Below are positions 13,394 to 24,242 of a stretch of DNA of 64,000 bases, in pieces. Within the stretch, counting starts at the first letter, position 1, and every line of letters begins with the position of its first letter. The position numbers were made by a program, and so were the translations under genes. A model generated the notes under the pieces. It worked only from the letters and a program-made list of their open reading frames with translations. It ran no database searches and was not told the origin of the DNA. This stretch comes from Wolfiporia cocos (lineage: Eukaryota; Basidiomycota; Agaricomycetes; Polyporales; Phaeolaceae), in contig JACCLO010000003.1 of assembly GCA_029448655.1 (NCBI GenBank), forward strand, positions 4,030,001 to 4,094,000, in the 5' to 3' direction.

Positions 13394-15383
13394 TCAGTAA
13401 TATCGCCCCCAGCTCCCTGGGCTCGAAGCGGTGGGACTCTCGTACAACAGGCCGCGCGAGCGCCCGAAGAGGCCCGGGCTCGTCTGCAGATTCTGCCGAG
13501 ATATCTCGTCATCCAGAAGCGACCTTGGATCGTGTGGGTCGTAATTCCGGGTTGGCGTCCGCAGGGGCGACCCGAAGAAGCCAGAGAAGAAGCTATATCG
13601 GCTAGATAGCGGGGTGATCGCGAACGGCGAGCTATCCTTGCGGGATGCCGAGCCGAAGCGTGACGCACTGCCTTCTTTGCGCGACGGCGTCTTCACGTCT
13701 GCTGGGTACGACACGGGTGGCGGAGTCTTTGGTGAGTACGGAAGGCTGAGCAGCGGTGCTGCGGGGTGGAACACTGCAGCAGGAGGTGGGTCAAGATGTG
13801 ATTTGTAGTATGCGAGGCTTGGAGATGGGCTCATATGCAGGCCCGCGTGTGAAATAGGTGTCCTGGTAGGAGACAAGAGCAGATCGCCGTTGGGCACAGG
13901 CCTCCGCGGCGGTGTACACGGTCTCCGTGGCGGCGTAGATGGTCCGGCAAGGAACTGGTCGAGTGAAGGCAATAGCGGTGTTGCATCTCCGCGCCGCTTG
14001 GCTGCCGAAGGTCTACTGTGCAACGTGGGGGAGTCAAGCTGAGGCAATGTCTGGATGTCCAACTTCGTAGCATTAGCATATGAGCAACGCAATGCACAGA
14101 CGACGTACCTCTTTCTGCTTGCCGGCGTCCCGCTTGCCCGCTTTGCCCTTGCCCTTGCTTTTCTTCGTCTTCGGCGGGGTCACATACAGGAGCGTCGCGC
14201 TGGGCGCCAGCGCCTCAACAGAGGGTTCTCTGAGCCAGTCAGATCCGTCCTCATCGCCTGTATCCACGAATTCACTGAATTCGCTTGTATAATGCGAGGG
14301 AGGGGGTGACGTGCTATAACGAGCATCTGGCAAACTCGCCTGTGAAGACAACGGTGGGCTCGATGACGAGCTGCAATTGGGCGTCAAATCGGGGGGATCT
14401 GATGAAGGTATCAAGAGCTTCGATGAGCGGTTGCGACCTCGCGCATCTTCGTCATCTTCCGCCTCTTGGCTCGAAGAAGGTTCCATCTCCGCAGCCAAAC
14501 TCGCAGCCTTCAGTCGGTGATAGTTTGACGAGAAGGGCAAAGGAGGGAAGATCACCTCCGCAGGGAGTGGCTGAGAATATGATTGGAAGTAAGGCTGATG
14601 ATGATGGTTGGGGTGATACGGAGGGAAGAACGGCGGCATGACAGGCGCAGAAGGGACCGGCGGTATAGAAGTCCCTGTCGGAGCATCTACGCCGCGGTCC
14701 TGATTCTTCTTGCGCTTCTTACTCGTCCGCTCATCGGTATCGTCATTCGCATTGCGTCTCCTGCGGCTGGGAGGTTTGTTGTTACGCTTGGCCTCGTCTA
14801 TCTTCACCATGTCCGCACAGAGATGCTTTCTGAATCCGCCGCCCTCGAAACACTCGACGTCTTGATCGAAGATCGCCCATAGGCTCTTGCCCTCGGCGCG
14901 GCCCCTCGGAACTTTGCGGAACACGGCCATTGTGCTGAGGCAGTGACGAATTGAGTTCATCCACGTCTGCTCACCGCGTTTGTAATATGGATACACTGTC
15001 GTGATCCATTCGTAGATGTCTTGCAAGGTCAGCCTGTGCTGCGGAGAAGACAGAATCGCCTGGCCAATAAGCCCGGCATATGCAAATTCGGGCTTCTCTG
15101 AGGAGTAGGGCCCGGGCGGTAGGGTGTACGGGAGTGGGTCGTCGTCGTCGTCCGGTGGGCCGGGTCTCATAGGACCTGGCGAAGAAACCATATTGACAAC
15201 ACGGGGAGGGCTCGAAGTTGGTGTCGCATTATCTGGGGTACGTAGGTGAGAGTATATATGGCGGCCAACAGGAGTCTCTACGCGACTATCTGCTGTTCCA
15301 TGAAGTTGTAATGACGCGTGGCGCTGCGGTGTGCTCGGCACAGCACTGCTGTACGCCCGGCCCTGATGCAAAATGTGTGTCAT
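13394..15383 (-). CDS. Forkhead transcription factor
   Basis: Nuclear DNA-binding regulator, about 640 residues. Exon 1 is 15383-14109 and ends in phase 0 before GTACGT. Exon 2 begins near 14060-14050 and ends at TGA 13396-13394. The forkhead domain spans about residues 97-190: KPEFAYAGLIGQAILSSP, HRLTLQDIYEWITTVYPYY, TWMNSIRHCLST (recognition helix) and FRKVPRGRAEGKSLWAI. A basic stretch after it (SRRRRN, SKKRKKN) is a likely nuclear signal. The rest is low-complexity, rich in Ser and Pro, with many S/T-P sites in exon 2 that suggest kinase control. Which fungal subfamily it belongs to cannot be told from sequence reading alone. Confidence 0.88.
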
Positions 15384-15602
15384 GAGGATCCAACGCGTTG
15401 ACGTACGCTGTCACTTACCAAGAGATGGGGTTGGGATGTAGGTGCTTCACTGACGACACGTTCACTGTAATAGCGATAATGATGGGGGGTCGCACATGCC
15501 AGCTGATGATGATCCGTGTATCAACACGCTATATACACGCCCTTATCAGCACGACATACCTGGGGAGTGGTAGCACGTGAAGGACCAGAAGCAGCTGAGT
15601 GT

Positions 15603-16059
15603 TCAACGCGTCGGACGTCGCGTAGATGCGCGCTGGAATCTAGAGAATATGAGTACAGCATTGGAATGCTGTAGAAGGCAAAGCGTGGACTTGCATACCT
15701 CTTCGCTCTCTTTTCGCCCTAATCTTCGCCTCAAGAACCAACTCCATTGTGTCCCTTCGCCGAGGGGGAAGGAGAGTCTCCGTCGGTTCAGTCTTGACCG
15801 GTGTCGTGGGCGGTGTAGCGGTCGACGCGTCTGCGAGTGAGGTGGCTCGCGTCTTTCCACGGGAGCGCGTAGCAGACGAGCGAGAGCGGCGTTTCCTTGG
15901 TTTTTCTGGCTCGGGCTGGGTCTCCTGGGGAACGTCGACGGTAAGAAATTGGCGCATCTGCTCGCTATGTCTACGGAGGTCTTCGCGCGTCATGCCCATC
16001 GAGACGAGCAGTTTGTCGGTAAGGTCTGGAGATTCATCCACGTTGCGGGTTTTAGACAT
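15603..16059 (-). CDS. Small basic protein of unknown function
   Basis: I do not recognise this protein. The start is taken at ATG 16059 (MSKTRNVDESPDL). An in-frame ATG at 16116 would add 19 hydrophobic residues resembling a signal peptide. Exon 1 runs to about 15701 where GTATGC opens a short intron. Exon 2 adds RFQRASTRRPTR and stops at 15603. The product is about 130 residues, with an acidic helix-like N-terminus (TREDLRRHSEQMRQFL), a Lys/Arg-rich middle (KPRKRRSRSSATRSRGK) and a charged C-terminal helix (MELVLEAKIRAKRERR). This suggests a nuclear or nucleic-acid-binding protein, but that is inference. It is divergent from the AP-1 gamma gene and shares a 228-bp promoter with it. Confidence 0.6.
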
Positions 16060-16287
16060 CGCAACGTAAGGCCAAGAAGGAAGGAAAAGACCGAGCAGCA
16101 AAGGGGAGAGATTCAAGAGGGGCCGTTCGAGGCAGGAAAACGTAACGCGTCCGTGACATTGAAACGACCGCCTTTAGCCGTGGTGAATCACAGAAGTACG
16201 TCACAGGCAAACGTCACGCTGCTACTGTAATTAGACGCCGATGACTAGCGGAGACTGGGCAGCGGGACCACTCTGTATAATGTCAAT
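16060..16287. promoter_or_regulatory. Shared divergent promoter, small gene / AP-1 gamma
   Basis: 228 bp between divergent start codons, with an ACGCGT hexamer near 16145. Regulation is inferred from position only. Confidence 0.45.
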
Positions 16288-19200
16288 ATGGTGTACCACA
16301 ATCTGAAAGGCACGAACATCTGAAACTCATCCGAAATATTGCTCACTGTCCAACAGCTCTCATTAAGGGGATTCGGGCGTGCAAAGTGAGTGACAGCTGA
16401 CGGTTGGCTGCGCACAGCATCTCATTCCAGTAGACGGTCGCAGATGAACGCGCCCTCATCAAACAAGAGTCCGCCGCCATTCGCGCCTCATTCAGGGAGG
16501 AGGACTCATACGCGAGGCACAACAATGTCGCCAAACTGCTCTACATACACATGCTTGGCTCAGAGGCGCACTTCGGGCAGATGGAGTGTCTGAAGCTCGT
16601 CGCGAGTCCGCGATTCGGTGACAAACGGCTGGGATACCTTGGGATAATGCTCTTGCTGGACGAGAGCCAAGAGGTCCTCACACTAGTCACTAACTCGCTG
16701 AAGAAGTGCGTGGACATGTTGAGTGCCTGCTGAAATCTATTGACCCGAGCTTGTAGTGATATGAACCACGCGAACATGTACGCGGTCGGACTTGCATTGT
16801 GCACATTTGCAAACATCGCGTCGGAGGAGATGTCGCGGGATCTGGCGAACGAGATCGAGAAGCTGCTCGGTTCAAGTAACACGTACATCCGCAAGAAGGT
16901 ATGTCTCAATGGCCTATGTCTCTGCTGCTGATCATGACCGACGCGCTAGGCCTCTCTCTGCGCTCTGCGCGTCGTCCGTAAAGTCCCTGAACTAGCAGAT
17001 CACTTCGTCGGGAAAGCCAAGAACTTACTTGCGGACCGCAATCACGGTGTTCTCCTTACCGCAATAACTCTGGTCACGGAGATGTGTCAAACCGACGAAG
17101 GGTGTCTCGATGAATTCCGGAATGTATGTTCCCATTCTATTCGTGTGGTGCATGCGTGATTCTGAGTGTGCCCTTCAGGCTGTGCCGCTGCTCGTGCGGC
17201 ATCTGAAGTCACTGGTCACGACAGGATACAGTCCGGAACACGACGTCTCTGGGATCACAGATCCGTTCCTCCAGACCAAGATTCTGCGACTCCTTCGCCT
17301 TCTCGGCAAGGGTGACGAGAAAGCGAGCGAAACGATGAACGATATCTTGGCGCAGGTGCGTTCTATGTGACAAGCCTAGGCCCAAACTCACCTCAATTTC
17401 GTTGCCTAGGTAGCTACGAATACCGATGGGACGAAGAACGTCGGCAACTCCATCTTGTATGAGACGGTCTTGACTGTTCTCGAGATAGAAGCAGACAGCG
17501 GGCTGCGTGTCATGGCAATAAACATCCTTGGAAAGTTCCTCAGCAACCGCGACAACAACATCCGGTCAGCGTCAAATTCACATCTGATAAGAGTGATCAC
17601 ATCTCATTTATAACTGCCCCGCACACAGGTATGTTGCCCTCAATACTCTCAACAAGGTGGTCTCAATAGATACCAACGCGGTGCAACGACATCGTAACAC
17701 TATCCTTGATTGTCTACGTGACGGCGACATCTCCATTCGCCGGCGCGCACTTGAGCTCTCATATGCCCTTATCACCGAGCAGAACGTACGCATCCTCATC
17801 CGGGAACTGCTCGCGTTCCTGGAGGTCGCGGACGATGAGTTCAAGCTCGGCATGACGACGCAGATATGTTTGGCTGCGGAGCGGTTTGCGCCGAACAAGC
17901 GATGGCACATCGACACAGTGCTTCGAGTGCTCAAGCTGGTGAGTCCTCTGCAAGCGGGCCGCAATTACTTACTCAGCTTTGGTTCAATGCTGCTATGATG
18001 TCAGGCTGGTAACTTCGTACGAGAAGAGATCTTGTCGGCATTCGTCCGTCTTGTAGCGCACACGCCTGAGCTTCAGGCATACACAGCGTCGAAGCTGTAC
18101 ACCTCTCTGCGGTCAGATATCTCGCAGGAATCCCTCACACTGTCTGCGACCTGGGTGATCGGCGAATACAGCGAGATTCTGCTCGAAGGCGGATTGGTGG
18201 ACGAAGAGCAGCCGAAGCCAGTGCGTCATGAACGGATCTATCAACAAATGCTACCCGTACCTAACGTTCAACAAATTAGGTAACAGATGTCGAAATTGTC
18301 AACCTGCTCATGTCCATCCTTGACTCACCATACGCCAATTACCTCACCCGCCAGTTTGTTCTCACAGCGCTCACCAAGATATCCGCACGGCCGACAACAT
18401 CGCGCCCGCAGCAGGAGCGCGTAGACAACCTCCTTCTGTCATATGCCACTAGCCCTGAGCTCGAAATTCAACAACGGGCGGTCGAGTTTGCGAGCCTTTT
18501 CAACCTAGATGTGCGGGCGGGCGTACTGGAGCGTATGCCCCCGCCAGAATTGAAGGCTACCGTGATGGGCGTCGGTACGTATATACCATCAAATCAGCCC
18601 GATGTATGTTCCTCAAAACATTACAGTCAGCGAGAACAAGCCGGTGGGATCCGTGCGACCTAGCAAAGATGTACGTGGGCTCGACGCAAGATATATACCA
18701 AGTTCGATCTTGTTCACGTATCATGGCAGGGTGATCTTCTCGGTGACGACCTATCATCAACGGCCACACAGCCGGTGAACGGCGGTGTACCTGCAGTTGC
18801 GCAAAGCAACCAAGACCTCCTCGCAGAGATCTTCGGCAGCTCCTCAACACCGACCACCTCGTCTCCAGCACCGACCGCACAGCCCCAGAAGAGCAGCGTT
18901 CAAGACATATTGGGACTGTTCGGCTCGACCTCCGTGCCCAGCCCTGCACCCGTCCCGCCGCAGTCGGTACTCCCGATATCCAACGGAGCCGATCAGGCCC
19001 CGTCCGCTTTCAACCTCCCGCAAACGCAAACTCCCCCGCCACAGTCTGCGCAGCCGCGCCTGACGGCATATCCCGCGTATGACAAGAATGAGCTCAGGAT
19101 ATCACTGACGCCGCAGACATCGCCTGCGCGGCCGGGCGTTGTGAACATTCTCGCACGGTTCCAGGTGACCGGCAGTACGCCGGCGACTGGACTTAGCTTC

Positions 19201-19536
19201 CAGGCGGCTGTGCCAAAGGTATGCTGCGCTTCCCTCTCGGAAGTCAAATTGTCGGTGACAAGAGGCCCCTTCCGCTATTGCAGTCACAGCAGTTGCAGAT
19301 GCTTCCCATGTCGAATCCTGATGTACAGCCCGGAGCCGTTGAGACACAGCAGATGCGTGTGATGGCGCCTGTTGGGGTAAGCCCATCGCGTCATTCGCCT
19401 TCAAGGTTGGATGCTGAGCACATTACAGGCTAACGTGCGCCTCCGGCTACGTATTTCGTATTCCCTCGGTGGACGCCAGATTCAGGATCAAGTAGATTTC
19501 AACAGCTTCCCACCTGGTCTCACAGGCGGCTCATGA
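16288..19536 (+). CDS. APL4: AP-1 adaptor complex gamma subunit (gamma-adaptin)
   Basis: Large subunit of the clathrin adaptor AP-1, which sorts cargo at the trans-Golgi and endosomes. The start codon 16288 reads MVYHNLK; an intron at 16310-16356 (apparent GC donor) leads to [10 protein letters not shown]. The armadillo-like trunk follows: [31 protein letters not shown] text, [19 protein letters not shown] and [13 protein letters not shown] Pro/Ser/Gln hinge (about 18740-19080) contains DLLAEIFG and DILGLFG boxes of the kind that bind clathrin or accessory factors. The gamma-ear domain follows ([32 protein letters not shown]), ending at TGA 19534-19536. It has about a dozen exons and no break. 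The assignment is secure. Confidence 0.93.
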
Positions 19537-20515
19537 GCCTGATGTACAATCGCGGGATTTTTCTCAATAATTTTTGGTGCCTGTCCTGTTACTGAATGTA
19601 TCGCTTCTGTCCTTGACTGAATACCTCATCATTGTATACCAACGAGAGTCAGATCCACGGCGATGGGCATAATCAGTACACATTCTAGCCGTTGTCATTC
19701 TGCTCCGCCTCGTAGCGGCAGATCAATGATCACGGCTGTGTGGTCTCCGCTCAGCTCCTCGGGCTTGGAGCGACGTAACAGGCGACGAACGTTCTGGCTC
19801 TTGGGTCGATTGCTGCACATTGCGCCTATGATCAAGACTCTGATTCCTTCAATCGCGGGCTGCCACCATACACAGGAGCTTGCCATAATCATGTTTTGGT
19901 CGTATTCTGAGCACAGAGCTGGAATACGAGTAAGTAGATGGTCTTTCGAATAATGGAATCATAAATTGCTGGTGTGGATTTAGACCAAGTGACCAGCTGC
20001 ATCCGGCATGCTGTTTATAGCATGTCTGATCACAAATGAGTTATGGACGACAAAGTAAACAGAAATATTGCTTAGAAGAAATATGTACGATGTGGAGCGA
20101 TTCCCTGATGTCTATCTAGCTTATAGTCGCACCAGCTCATTGCATCTTGATACGATCAGCGGGAGCTAAACATCCTTCGTTGCGTTACAGCCATTTTGGG
20201 CGAAAATGACATGTCGCGATTTTCTGGACCACGTTCACGGAAAGGAAATTCCCCGTTTTGGTCGACGTTTGCGGTGCGGGCGGTGCGATTTGGCAGCCAG
20301 CGCGCTGGGCAGCCGTCAGTAGAGAAGCTTATCATGGCAAGGGAAATTGTGGGCGCCTTCCGGAGCTGTGAATCTTGCTCGCGATCGCAGCAGTCCTGCT
20401 CGCACATTAGGGAATTCCCTTTTTCGTTGACACAGTCAAGAAAATTAAACACGCAATGTCATATTCACCCGAAATGGCTGTAATAGGAAAGATTGGGTGG
20501 TTAATAGCTCAGCGT
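19537..20515. other. Intergenic stretch without a supported gene
   Basis: Short frames exist on both strands but none has a recognisable domain, a good exon structure or a long reach. It probably includes the APL4 polyadenylation region. Confidence 0.5.
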
Positions 20516-20523
20516 GTACCGGG
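20516..20523 (+). repeat. 8-bp target duplication, left copy
   Basis: GTACCGGG, repeated exactly at 22303-22310 on the other side of the hAT-like element. Confidence 0.9.
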
Positions 20524-22302
20524 TAGTGTTGCCGAAGTTCAGTTCAGAACCAAGGTTCAGAACCTGAACCGCCTGAACCGAACCTAGGTTCAGGTTCAGT
20601 CCAGGTCCGGTTCAGGGTAGGATATCGAGGTTCGGTTCTTGGTTCAGGGGGGCCATGGGTACCCTTGAACCAGGTTCGAACCGGACTGAACCTTGAACCA
20701 CTTAGCATTGACATATTCTTGGTAGCTACTGGTGGATAAGTATTAATTACAATTATGGTCTTGCCATCCTTGCTATAGTATTGTTGCAGTAAGTCATGGA
20801 TAACTGGCTTCACCATGGCAAGTATCAGCACTCATATACTCCAGTCTCCTACTATGGCAAGAGCTTAACCCCATGTTGGAATCACTGTGCTTTCTGTGAC
20901 ATGGGGCTGCATTCACTGCTGTTAGATGAAGTCAAAAATGTAGATATAGTGTTTCACTTCATATCCATGATCCTACTGTAGGTTATATACAGAACTGTCT
21001 AATAAGGTTTGTTATTGAGCTTTGCCTCAGGCTAGTTCACACTTGCTCTACTCATGGAATCTGATTACTGAACTGCTCAAAATGGCTGCCTTGAGTGATT
21101 GTTGTGCATCAACAAGTTATGTTTTATCACTCTGAAGGAGACTAAGAGCCACTTCAGAATGCAGTGTGCTGCAGGCTAATTTAATTGCACAAGGTTATAT
21201 GACATATAAGCACACCAAAAGGAGCCCACTTATGCTCCAGGACGATGCTGAAGGGACGAGGAAGGTGAAGCTGGAAGTCCCTATAGCCATCTAGGGTAGT
21301 TCAGCCACAATGCCAATCACATGTTGATCACATCCTCACATTAAACTATCGGCACACCACCTCAGCTTTGCAAGCTAAAAAAGCCCAATCAGCACTCATT
21401 TTCTGCCAAACCAGCCAAGACAGGCACCTCAAAGCCACTGCTGCCAGTTCAACCCCAGTTTATGGCCCTGTTTCTTTTTCCTGCTATTTTTCCTCTTCCC
21501 TCCTCACTCCACCCCAAATCCTCCCTAGATCCATTCCATAAAATTATTTTACTCATTTTTCAGACTATTCTGCACTGTTTCATGATTGCCTTCATGACTC
21601 AGCCCTCGACCCCTGACAAAATAGCGAATTTCTAGGGTAGTAAAACTTGACTGTATCCTATGCATTTAAGAAGCAACTAGAGGGCATCAAATACATATAA
21701 TTACACCCAGACAAGGTCAGACAAAGAGCTGCGCTCGAGGCATATGCTCAGGACTTAGGAAAATCGGTCACAAGCATTTTAATCCGACTTTCATTATTTC
21801 CGCACTATTAAATCTGCCACTGCAGTCCAAAATCGATACAGGCTACATTCAACCGGTGAAACCGCTCCCCTTCAATCTCTCGAATGCCTCACCTATCCAG
21901 GCACATCCTGACATGCCCAGAGAACCCAAGAGAAAATATTTTTTCTGACAACAGCAGCAGCCCAATAGATGCCAAATGGATGCTTGAGGCACTGCAAAAC
22001 TTGAAGTGTGGTTATTCTAGTAGTTTAAATATTGCTGGGGATGAGGTATATCAATTAGCATACACAGAAAGGTACCCAGAGTTGGTGTCCAAAATATTAT
22101 TTTTACACACTATAAAAGCAAGTGACTTAGCGGTCTGAACCTAGTTCGAACCTAGTTCGAACCTTGAACTGAACCTGCTGAACCGGTTCAGCAGGTTCAG
22201 TCCAGGTTCAGGTTCAGGTTCAGGCTCCCTGCAGTCAGTTTGGTTCTAGGTTCAGCCCCAGACCCCCCTGAACCTGAACCGAACTGAACTTCGGCAACAC
22301 TA
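20524..22302. mobile_element. Non-autonomous hAT-like DNA transposon
   Basis: A 1779-bp element bounded by perfect 22-bp terminal inverted repeats beginning TAGTGTTGCCGAAG and flanked by the 8-bp direct repeat GTACCGGG. An 8-bp duplication and a TAGTG-type terminus are typical of the hAT superfamily. Both ends carry many subterminal copies of GGTTCAGG/CCTGAACC-type words, likely transposase-binding sites. The interior has no long reading frame and no transposase motif, so mobility would need a transposase from elsewhere. Its base use is AT-rich and poor in CG, unlike the neighbouring genes. Confidence 0.88.
22169..22200. repeat. Perfect 32-bp palindrome in the hAT-like element
   Basis: Each 16-base half (CTGAACCTGCTGAACC and its complement) is exact with no spacer. 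It lies in the right subterminal repeat array. Confidence 0.9.
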
Positions 22303-22310
22303 GTACCGGG
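22303..22310 (+). repeat. 8-bp target duplication, right copy
   Basis: GTACCGGG, identical to 20516-20523. Confidence 0.9.
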
Positions 22311-23630
22311 TGCTGCAGAGCCTTACCTTTAGAGCACCGTGGCCTGGACTTACGTACACCGTATTGACGCGAACGTATCCGCGTCACTACAGAGTCCTCT
22401 GGTCTGCGTGCTTTAAGTCCCTCGCCGTACTCGCTGCGCCGATCTGCACCGGATCGTCCTACTCGATCGCGACGTAACGCGATAGACTCGGATATCACCG
22501 ATCACCGATCACTGCAGAGGGCGTCGACGTTGGGAAAATGCTCGTGAGGGCGTACATTGGCTTAAGACAGATAACGCAAACGCTGTGGAGACCATACTCA
22601 TATTAAGCGATACAGAGGCATCGGCGTGAATCGAGATGACCAATTTCCACGAGCATTCGATATAGTCGACAGATGGGACCACAACGATTAATATGATGGG
22701 CGGAGTTATAACAGTCGCTGAAACACTGGCCGCCCTGGCTTAGTACCGTATAAGTTTCCGATGGAATTCAACACTCGATGCTAAGTGCACTGAGTCTAAG
22801 GCACCCGTGGCGCAAGGATCTGATACAGCGGGATCCGTAAATGCTGACGATGGATGGGTCCTGTAGAGGTGATCGAATCTATGACACCAGTACACCTAGA
22901 TCTCTCACTCTGCCTAATCTCAGATGAGATTTTTTCTCTATATCGCGCTGTAAATTGCAGGGAGGCATATTGTTCCTCTGTAATGAGCAGTACAAACTGG
23001 TGCCTGTGTCCCGAATCCTGAATGACATTTGCACTTCAAGGTTCTTTCGACTATGTTATGTGTGTGTTCTCTCCGTTCCCATCGGATCTTGACGAGGGTG
23101 GCACACGATCAAGTCGATTGTTCTCGTTCTTATTCCTTCAGAAGCGAGTTTCACCACAAAAAGTTATCATTCCGAGCAGCCAGTAAGCGACGTTCTATTA
23201 GCGGATGAAAATTGTGGAATTAGATAGCATTAGATCGAACGCGACTACACTCCCATTTGCGTGTCTTAGAACATCTTATGTCGTCTCCAACCCGGACAGA
23301 TCACCAGCTTTTTGGGCCATCTGGAAAATACAGTACATGAATATGCTTCGCTACAATAACTGGCATCTTCCCGGGATATGCAGCCACGCGGTTGCCGGAT
23401 CATTCTTGCAATTGCAGAGATGTCTATGAATACATAAACAGAGTCTGCACAGCCTCGGCTTAGAGATTATATGAAGCGCATCAGCTCGCGGTGCGTCTTC
23501 CATCCCCTTCGACTCATATCCTTCTGACCCTATTCTCTGGTATAACGCGTTGCCACCACATCTCAGGATATAATGGACACTAACATGGTACAAGAGTACT
23601 CTATGGGGCGATTTTCTTTATTTACCACAG
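22311..23630. other. Intergenic stretch without a supported gene
   Basis: No domain-bearing frame on either strand. It probably includes the promoter of the DUF6533 gene that E1 interrupts. Confidence 0.5.
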
Positions 23631-23659
23631 ATGATGGAGTATTCTATCTCACGTGGGTG

Positions 23660-24042
23660 TGTCACGGGCAAAAGCTTTCCCTAACGACAACAAGGTCGAT
23701 CCGGTCCCCCGAGTCCCCAAGCCCAGCCAGGCCCGGATCATACCATGGAAGGAGCCCAATAACGCCTAGATAACGATACAAGGCCTGGTTCCCACACGGC
23801 CACGATGACCGCTACGTATTTGATATATCCTACGCTTCTATGTTTCAGAGTCTGGCTTAGACCCCTACCTTAGTCTCGCACCAGACTCCCTAGTCACCAT
23901 ATACGGCCATTATAGTACAAACATGTATAAACAGCCTATTAGTATAATAGTAGGCCTCGTCCAGCTGGTAACCCCAGTCTGAACTTGGCGTTCATCCACT
24001 TCGCTCCCCTCAGTTCGCTCTAAGGTTTTAGTGGCCTTGTCA
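23660..24042 (+). repeat. E1 5' LTR
   Basis: 383 bp. A TATAAT lies at 23943 and the inferred RNA start AGTCTGAACTT at 23976-23986. It differs from the 3' LTR only by A for G near 23692, a CpG-type change. Confidence 0.96.
23943..23986 (+). promoter_or_regulatory. E1 core promoter and inferred RNA 5' end
   Basis: TATAAT (23943-23948) precedes AGTCTGAACTT (23976-23986) by 33 bases. The 11-mer is the exact reverse complement of the sequence just inside the LTR at 24044-24054. I infer that the RNA begins at 23976. Confidence 0.65.
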
Positions 24043-24043
24043 T

Positions 24044-24054
24044 AAGTTCAGACT
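24044..24054 (+). other. E1 primer-binding site, self-priming type
   Basis: AAGTTCAGACT begins one base after the 5' LTR and pairs along all 11 bases with 23976-23986. I did not recognise a tRNA 3'-end complement there (no TGG). Confidence 0.75.
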
Positions 24055-24242
24055 CCCCCTACTGTCGACGATCATCCCGACAGTTTTATTATCTTTTATC
24101 TGACAAACCCAAGGACCGCCAAAACGACGATCCTACACTTATCCAACCCCTCCAGACCCGGGGAAAAGTTCTTTTTCGATTCTCTCAGAATCCCGTTCTG
24201 CGTACATACACCCGGAGCTTACATAAGCCGACAGTATATACG

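Noticed and set aside
19663..20483. Short frames after APL4
   Set aside because: None exceeds 100 codons, none has motifs, and overlapping frames on both strands are equally long.
20524..22302. The terminal GGTTCAG arrays as a CRISPR or tandem satellite
   Set aside because: Spacing is irregular and in both orientations, and exact inverted ends with an 8-bp target duplication explain it as a transposon.
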